A model generated the notes under the pieces. That model was not told the DNA's origin and made no database searches. It saw nothing but the letters and a program-made list of their open reading frames with translations. A stretch of DNA of 64,000 bases from Euonymus europaeus (Eukaryota > Streptophyta > Magnoliopsida > Celastrales > Celastraceae), in contig OY756972.1 in NCBI GenBank assembly GCA_963580455.1, forward strand, positions 2,557,001 to 2,621,000, given 5' to 3'. The number at the start of each line of letters is the position of its first letter. Positions within the stretch are counted from its first letter, which is position 1. Position numbers and translations under genes: made by a program. Of the stretch, positions 59,283 to 64,000 are shown piece after piece.

Positions 59283-59504
59283 ATGTATTGACGCATTGTT
59301 ATAGACACAAACATTATGTCATCACAAAGGGAAAAAATAGTGTTGTACCTCAAATTTATGTTTTCCACAATTTCACCAAACAATGAAAAATATTAGCAAA
59401 ATTTTTTCCAAACACTAGAAATTAGTTGTTTTTCGATGAATTATTTTTCTTTAAGATATATTTTTCAAGAGATGTTGATTTTTCTCCAAACAAACGGAGC
59501 ATTA

Positions 59505-61320
59505 AGAGCTACATATTTATCTTATGCATGTTATTTGATCTAATGATTTTGTAAATAATAATATCATGCTTCTAGAAAAAAGATGAAGAATAATCATATC
59601 AAGTGACTATGATGGATGAACTTATGGTAGTGGATCAGTCCAGGAAAAGGTTTTATGTGTTGTAACTGATCTCACACAATCCAGATTACACAAACACAAA
59701 AAAATAAAGCAAACGAAAAATTGAACACATTGTTTTACGTGGTTTGGCCAAAATGTGTCTACTTCCACTAAGGAACACATATTTCTTTACTAAATGAAAA
59801 CTGCGTACAACGTACAAAACCCAACTATGGCATATATCAGTAACCCTAGTATCTACCTTGTACAATTATAAAAGTACACTCATACATAAAATAAATCCCG
59901 CGAAACCTCTTCTTCCTTGTCTTTGGGTCCGATCCATTAACACAATGAGCCACTCCCCCTAGACTTTCTTTCGAATTTTTTTCTTGCTGCTCTTTTGGCC
60001 TTAAGAGGGGGGAACATAGTATTGGATTACGGTTTCAGGAGACAAAATTAACAGCAACTAAAACATATAACTAACGTTTTAATAATTTGTTAATAAAATA
60101 GAAAATGTTTGTCAAGCCTCAAAATACCATGTCCTCTTGATCACCAAGGGATTAATGAAAGACTACTTGGTTTTTATGAATCTATAGACACAAAGATCTG
60201 TATATGTCTTCTGTTCACAACCAAATAAAGCAGTGCCATATTTCATGACGGTACACTTTGGATAATATCCTCTTTTATCTGTTAGATCCAAATGGACAAA
60301 ATATATCATCTTTAGTTAAATCCTTTACATGGCTACTTGCATGAAATTTCTGCATCGTTTTGACAATGAATTCTCAATATTTGGAAAAGAAAAGATTCGA
60401 GAAAATTATAATGCATAGAGTTCACTGTGTGGTCAAGCTTTTTTAAATGGCAAATTATGTCATGACCTCCCTTTTTTGTATTGATATCACATTTTAGAGT
60501 ATTTTGTTGCAATTTGCTAGATAGTATTCTAATTTTTACTCTCTTTTATATTCTGGCTATTGACAGAATTCAATCAAAGGTAGCAGTTATGTTGTCTGTA
60601 CTTTTATTTTCATACCATACATTTCAAACCCAGATTTCTTGTTGATTGCATCTGAATAAAAAATTGAATATTGATATTTCACTGTTTCGGTGTTTGTGGC
60701 CAATGCCGAGTCCTAAGGCATGTCAATGAAATTTTAGTCCTCTCACAACTATCTAACTCAGCAACTCTTTAGAGAAGAGAGATAAGATTTAGAGAAGGCG
60801 ATTGACCAATTGGGTGAGGGGCTTGAGTAGTTGAGGGCGAGACTAAGAGTGTGAGAGATTGCTTCGCCGATGGGTGAGCTTGGGAGTTGAGAGTCGTGAC
60901 TCTTGAACGGGTGGAACGGCGATGGCAATGGCACTATCCAGTGGTGGCTATTGGCTTGGCTAGGTCATTCTTTCTTTCTATTTCATTTTATAATACTTAC
61001 TTATATATATTATTTAAATTTTTTAATTAATCTTTCGAGACCCGATAATCCGAAAAATATAAATATTCAGGCCCGATATCCGATCTGATAATACTGCGTT
61101 TGGGCCGAGTTTCATCCGATCATTATCATCCGGCCCAATAATAATTAGCCCTCACTTTTCTCCTTTCAAATTCAAGCCAGAGCAAACTTTTCATGCCACA
61201 GCAGAGAGTGTCCGTGTAATAATAGCATAGATCTATGTTATCATAGATTTTTTAAGAAGCATTGTTGAGGATTCGTAAATAAAATTTTTCATTAAAAGAT
61301 TTTCTCTTATGCGTACTCGA
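59505..61320. other. Intergenic; possible copia LTR relic at 59650-59960
   Basis: Near 59740 the phrase TTTTACGTGGTTTGGCCAAA, followed by a CCACTAAGGAACAC-type stretch, recalls the R region of plant copia LTRs in minus orientation; no ends found. From 59960 to 61320 no feature is recognised. Confidence 0.3.
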
Positions 61321-61919
61321 TAATGTTTTCACAATGTAATAAACGTCTGTAATATGTTAGGGCAATGTAATTACTGTATTGTGTTCTTGATTTATTTCTT
61401 GACAATGTAATAAACACCTGACTTATTTGATTCTTTTTTTTGTTTTTTTGTGTGTGATATGAGTAAGTTGTTAATCAAAATATGTTTGTCATATTACATT
61501 TTTCCTCTGAGAATGTAATAAGACTTACCAACAATGTATTAGGCACTGTCTGTCACAATGTAATTCTAACAACAATCAAATTACTCCATAATCAAGACCA
61601 ACAATCTCAAAAAACACAGCATAGCAAATAATTCACACAAAAAAAAGAAAAGAATAGGCACAATGTAATAAAGAATCATGTGCACTTTTGTAATTACATG
61701 TAGCATGTGTGCCGTTTTGTTATATGAGAATATATCCTGACAATGTAATAAATATCTGCACATGTGAGAACAATGTAAATAAAAAAAATTATAGTAATTA
61801 TTATAATTGACATAGTTTTCAAGGTTGCATGACTTTTGGTGGTTCTTCATGATATCATTTGATCATTACTATTTTTTACAGGGTAGTACTCAATTACATT
61901 GGATGGCTGGCCAAATACC

Positions 61920-62141
61920 CTAAACAATAGGGTAATTACATTGTGAATCCCATAGTACATTGAGTGTGGCTTTATGCTTGTTTGTAAGTTTCAAGCTTCT
62001 GAGCAGGTTCTTGACTGCGCCAATATTCGATTTAAACTGCATCTCATGCGAAGGTTTTTGTACTTTTTTCACAGATTTTTGGCTTCCTTCCAGCACTTTC
62101 TTGGCACTGTGTTTTGATTTTGATGATGTTCCTCTCACCAT
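61920..62141 (-). CDS. Small basic hypothetical ORF (73 codons) between the two motif blocks
   Basis: ATG at 62141, TAG at 61920-61922. The protein is Lys/Ser-rich in its first half (MVRGTSSKSKHSAKKVLEG) and ends DSQCNYPIV, where the last codons read through one of the ATTACATTG motif copies. Lys/Ser-rich N-termini of this kind occur in first exons of transposon-encoded proteins with Ulp1-like protease domains, but no such domain is seen. It may be a first exon or a chance frame. No function assigned. Confidence 0.3.
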   Translation of the reverse strand: MVRGTSSKSKHSAKKVLEGSQKSVKKVQKPSHEMQFKSNIGAVKNLLRSLKLTNKHKATLNVLWDSQCNYPIV

Positions 62142-62464
62142 CTACAAAGAGACATTAATAATAGTGCGCAATAATCCAATGTCATATCTCACTAACTCTA
62201 TTAAATCACACTGTTATAACACAACATACACATGCAATCATATTCTATCGCATTAGCTAAACCAATGTCATATCATAGTAAGACATTTTAACATTTTAAA
62301 ACTCACTGTTTTATCACTAATAATTCAACGTGATAAAAAAATTTCAGAATGTCATAACACAACCGAACCATGCAATCAAATTATCAACTATCACATTACC
62401 TAATTAATCAAAAATTAACTCCAACTATTCACAAAAAAAATTGCAAAGCATTATGGCAGCATAC

Positions 62465-63250
62465 AATGTCATATAATTTTAAGCCAATGTCATATCATAA
62501 GAAAACATTTTTGATTAATTGATGCATAATGAAACTCCAATGCAATTGAGGTCATTCGACATGCAATATAAAGGTAACACAGATCTCAAATTAATGTATA
62601 AATAACAAGCTTTGTTATTATCAACCCTCATAAAGCTGTCTTAGCCCTTATTTTCATTGTAATCGAAGGGATCGCCTTCAGCAGTAACAACAAATAAATT
62701 TACATTGCAAAATGAATGCAAAAAACCAAAAATCCAATGTCACAACATCAGTTCAGAATGTCACAACACACCTGATCAATGTAAACAATACCAAATAGCC
62801 AAATGCATTAATAAATTCACAACAAACCCATGCTTAAGACAATGTCATATCATATTAAAACAATGTCATAGCATAGTGAAACATTTTCATTAATTGAACC
62901 ATGATGAAACTCCAATTGAATTGAGGTCGTTCAACGTCTAAGCATAAGGTAACATAGAGCTCTATTTAATGTAAAAATTCCTAATATTCCCAACTTTGTT
63001 ATTATCAACACTCATAAGAAAATACATTGTCATAAACCTTTACACCACTATCATAGCCATTATTTCTCTATAATCAAAGGGATCACTTTCATCAGTAATA
63101 ACAAATAAATTTAGTATGCATAATCAATTCGACAAACCAAAAAACCAATGTCACAACATTAGTTCAGCATGTCAACACACCTGATCAATGTAATCAAAGT
63201 AAACACTATCAAATTTTCAAATGCATTAATAAATTCACAACAACTCCCCC
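62465..63250 (+). repeat. Imperfect tandem duplication, unit about 370-415 bp
   Basis: The series CAATGTCAT…, AATGAAACTCCAAT(T/G)(G/C)AATTGAGGTC, TTTGTTATTATCAAC, AATCGAAGGGATC / AATCAAAGGGATC, CAATGTCACAACAT and AAATGCATTAATAAATTCAC occurs once at 62465-62838 and again at 62840-63250, in the same order with point differences and small gaps. This doubles the motif count of the array. Confidence 0.8.
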
Positions 63251-63360
63251 AAAATCCAGTGTAATTAATATGCAAATAACTTCAGATATACACATAAAAC
63301 ATTGCACTAGAACAAGACAATGTCATATCTGAGTAAACATATGTCATAAAAAAACCCATA

Positions 63361-64000
63361 ATGATATCACCATTTAAGAGTTAATTAATCATATTACTCA
63401 ACTTTATCGACGAAAAGGTTCCAACTTTGTTAACCCTTAAAAATGTAATAACAAATATCTTTGTTATTTGATTAACGGGATACCTTCACATGCGTCATAA
63501 ATAAGATACAAAATACGTGGGTACAACGAATTAGTAGGGTTTACCGGATTTTACGAAATATTGGGGATAAATGGTTGCAATAAAATGAGAAATACAAAAT
63601 TGTTTACTTATATTGTCGGAAAAAAGATAGATGTGCAAAGAATCTAAGCTTTGGATGTAATAAGCTTCTATTTTGAGCTGACGGAGCTTCGATGACGACC
63701 GGAATGCTTCTTCGAATAGAAAGAGATTTGTTCCGGAGGTCTCCTTTGGGATTTTTACAGAGCTACACGATTTTCAATTTTTGGAGCTCCACTCTTACTA
63801 TGATTACACTAACCACACGACCTGACTGTAACATCACATTCTTCAAGCCTTTGTTTGACAAAAACTGTCGTAATATTTTTGAATTTTAAAAACTTAAAAA
63901 CGCTGAGTCACTTTGCCAACATGACATGCCACATCATTTTGAATGATTTGGGATATTTGAATTTCAAAAGATATTTCCGTTGGCCAACGCGCAATTGTGC
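63361..64000. other. Right edge of the window, nothing supported
   Basis: The frame 63692-63889 has no recognised domain. No element terminus identified for the motif array on its left. Confidence 0.35.

Larger units (their letters stand above)
58128..59504. mobile_element. PIF/Harbinger-type non-autonomous element (58131-59501), TTA duplication
   Basis: The ends are TGCTCCGTTTGTTTGGAGAA (left) and its inverse CTCCAAACAAACGGAGCA (right). Beyond this the arms pair as AAAATCAACCTCTTGAAA-like sequence for about 40 bases. TTA flanks both sides (58128-58130 and 59502-59504), the standard 3-bp Harbinger target. The 1371 bp are AT-rich with no transposase. A hairpin MITE is nested inside. Confidence 0.85.
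61321..63360. repeat. Dispersed CAATGTAAT / CAATGTCAT motif array, probably part of an unidentified transposon
   Basis: Left block (61330-61950): ACAATGTAATAA or one-base variants at about 61331, 61362, 61402, 61511, 61531, 61555, 61660, 61740 and 61770, plus two inverse copies (ATTACATTG) near 61892 and 61933. Right block (62180-63345): CCAATGTCATATCAT or variants (CAATGTCACAAC, GAATGTCATAAC) at about fourteen places, including 62180, 62263, 62465, 62484, 62735, 62840, 62862, 63146 and 63320. Such sub-terminal motif arrays occur in CACTA and Mutator elements, where the transposase binds, but I could not find terminal inverted repeats or target duplications. Confidence 0.5.

Noticed and set aside
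62465..63250. CRISPR-like array
   Set aside because: The repeats form a long imperfect tandem duplication without regular short spacers, and this is plant nuclear DNA.
1..64000. Biosynthetic gene cluster or defence system
   Set aside because: The host genes are functionally unrelated and far apart. All other coding signal belongs to transposons; no NLR, kinase, P450 or terpene synthase genes are visible.

Overview
This window is nuclear DNA of a flowering plant, very probably a eudicot. Genes are sparse and split by GT-AG introns, intergenic DNA is AT-rich, and relics of nearly every plant transposon class are present. I could not name the species.

Four ordinary host genes can be supported. 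(1) A UDP-xylose transporter-type nucleotide-sugar transporter (UXT family), minus strand, 19269-23585, five coding exons, 345 residues. (2) A single-exon MIZU-KUSSEI1-like (DUF617) gene, plus strand, 38193-38858. (3) A complete SPL14-type SQUAMOSA-promoter-binding transcription factor, minus strand, 41605-46153, ten coding exons, 1070 residues. (4) A DC1-domain (Cys/His-rich) gene at 27963-28814, minus strand, that looks broken. A 39-base first exon at 964-1002 (minus) may start a fifth gene running off the left edge. They do unrelated jobs (nucleotide-sugar transport, hydrotropism-family protein, transcription), so there is no operon or cluster logic.

Layout. 0-2.7 kb: possible gene start, then a Mutator-type MITE with 9-bp target duplication. 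2.7-5.1 kb: CACTA (En/Spm) remnant. 6.1-10.5 kb: decayed hAT with an inserted PIF/Harbinger element carrying transposase and Myb/SANT-like ORFs. 10.7-15.3 kb: Ty3/gypsy debris and LTRs. 15.3-16.2 kb: C-terminal part of a Mutator-like element (MULE) encoding an OTU-like cysteine protease. 16.6-17.8 kb: degenerate short-period repeats. 19.3-23.6 kb: UXT gene, whose 2.9-kb third intron holds two SINEs and a hAT-like element containing a nested MITE. 24.9-27.3 kb: Ty1/copia remnants with a primer-binding site, and a third SINE. 28-34 kb: DC1 relic, a possible LINE tail, and two more MULE-OTU copies in opposite orientations. 35.2-35.6 kb: second copy of the MITE nested in the UXT intron. 38-46 kb: MIZ1-like and SPL14 genes, with a LINE tail between them. 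48-57 kb: hAT MITE, a complete solo LTR interrupting a FAR1-like reading frame, further LTR pieces, and a LINE RNase H relic. 58-59.5 kb: Harbinger-type non-autonomous element with a hairpin MITE inside a TA microsatellite. 61.3-63.4 kb: an unusual array of more than 20 short CAATGT(A/C)AT motifs around a small basic ORF.

The most informative part is the insertion record: several elements have exact ends and target-site duplications readable by eye. I found no convincing new defence, metabolic or regulatory system. The CAATGT motif array and the MULE-OTU family are the least ordinary signals. All intron positions, domain calls and family names come from reading by eye; no database search or alignment program was run.
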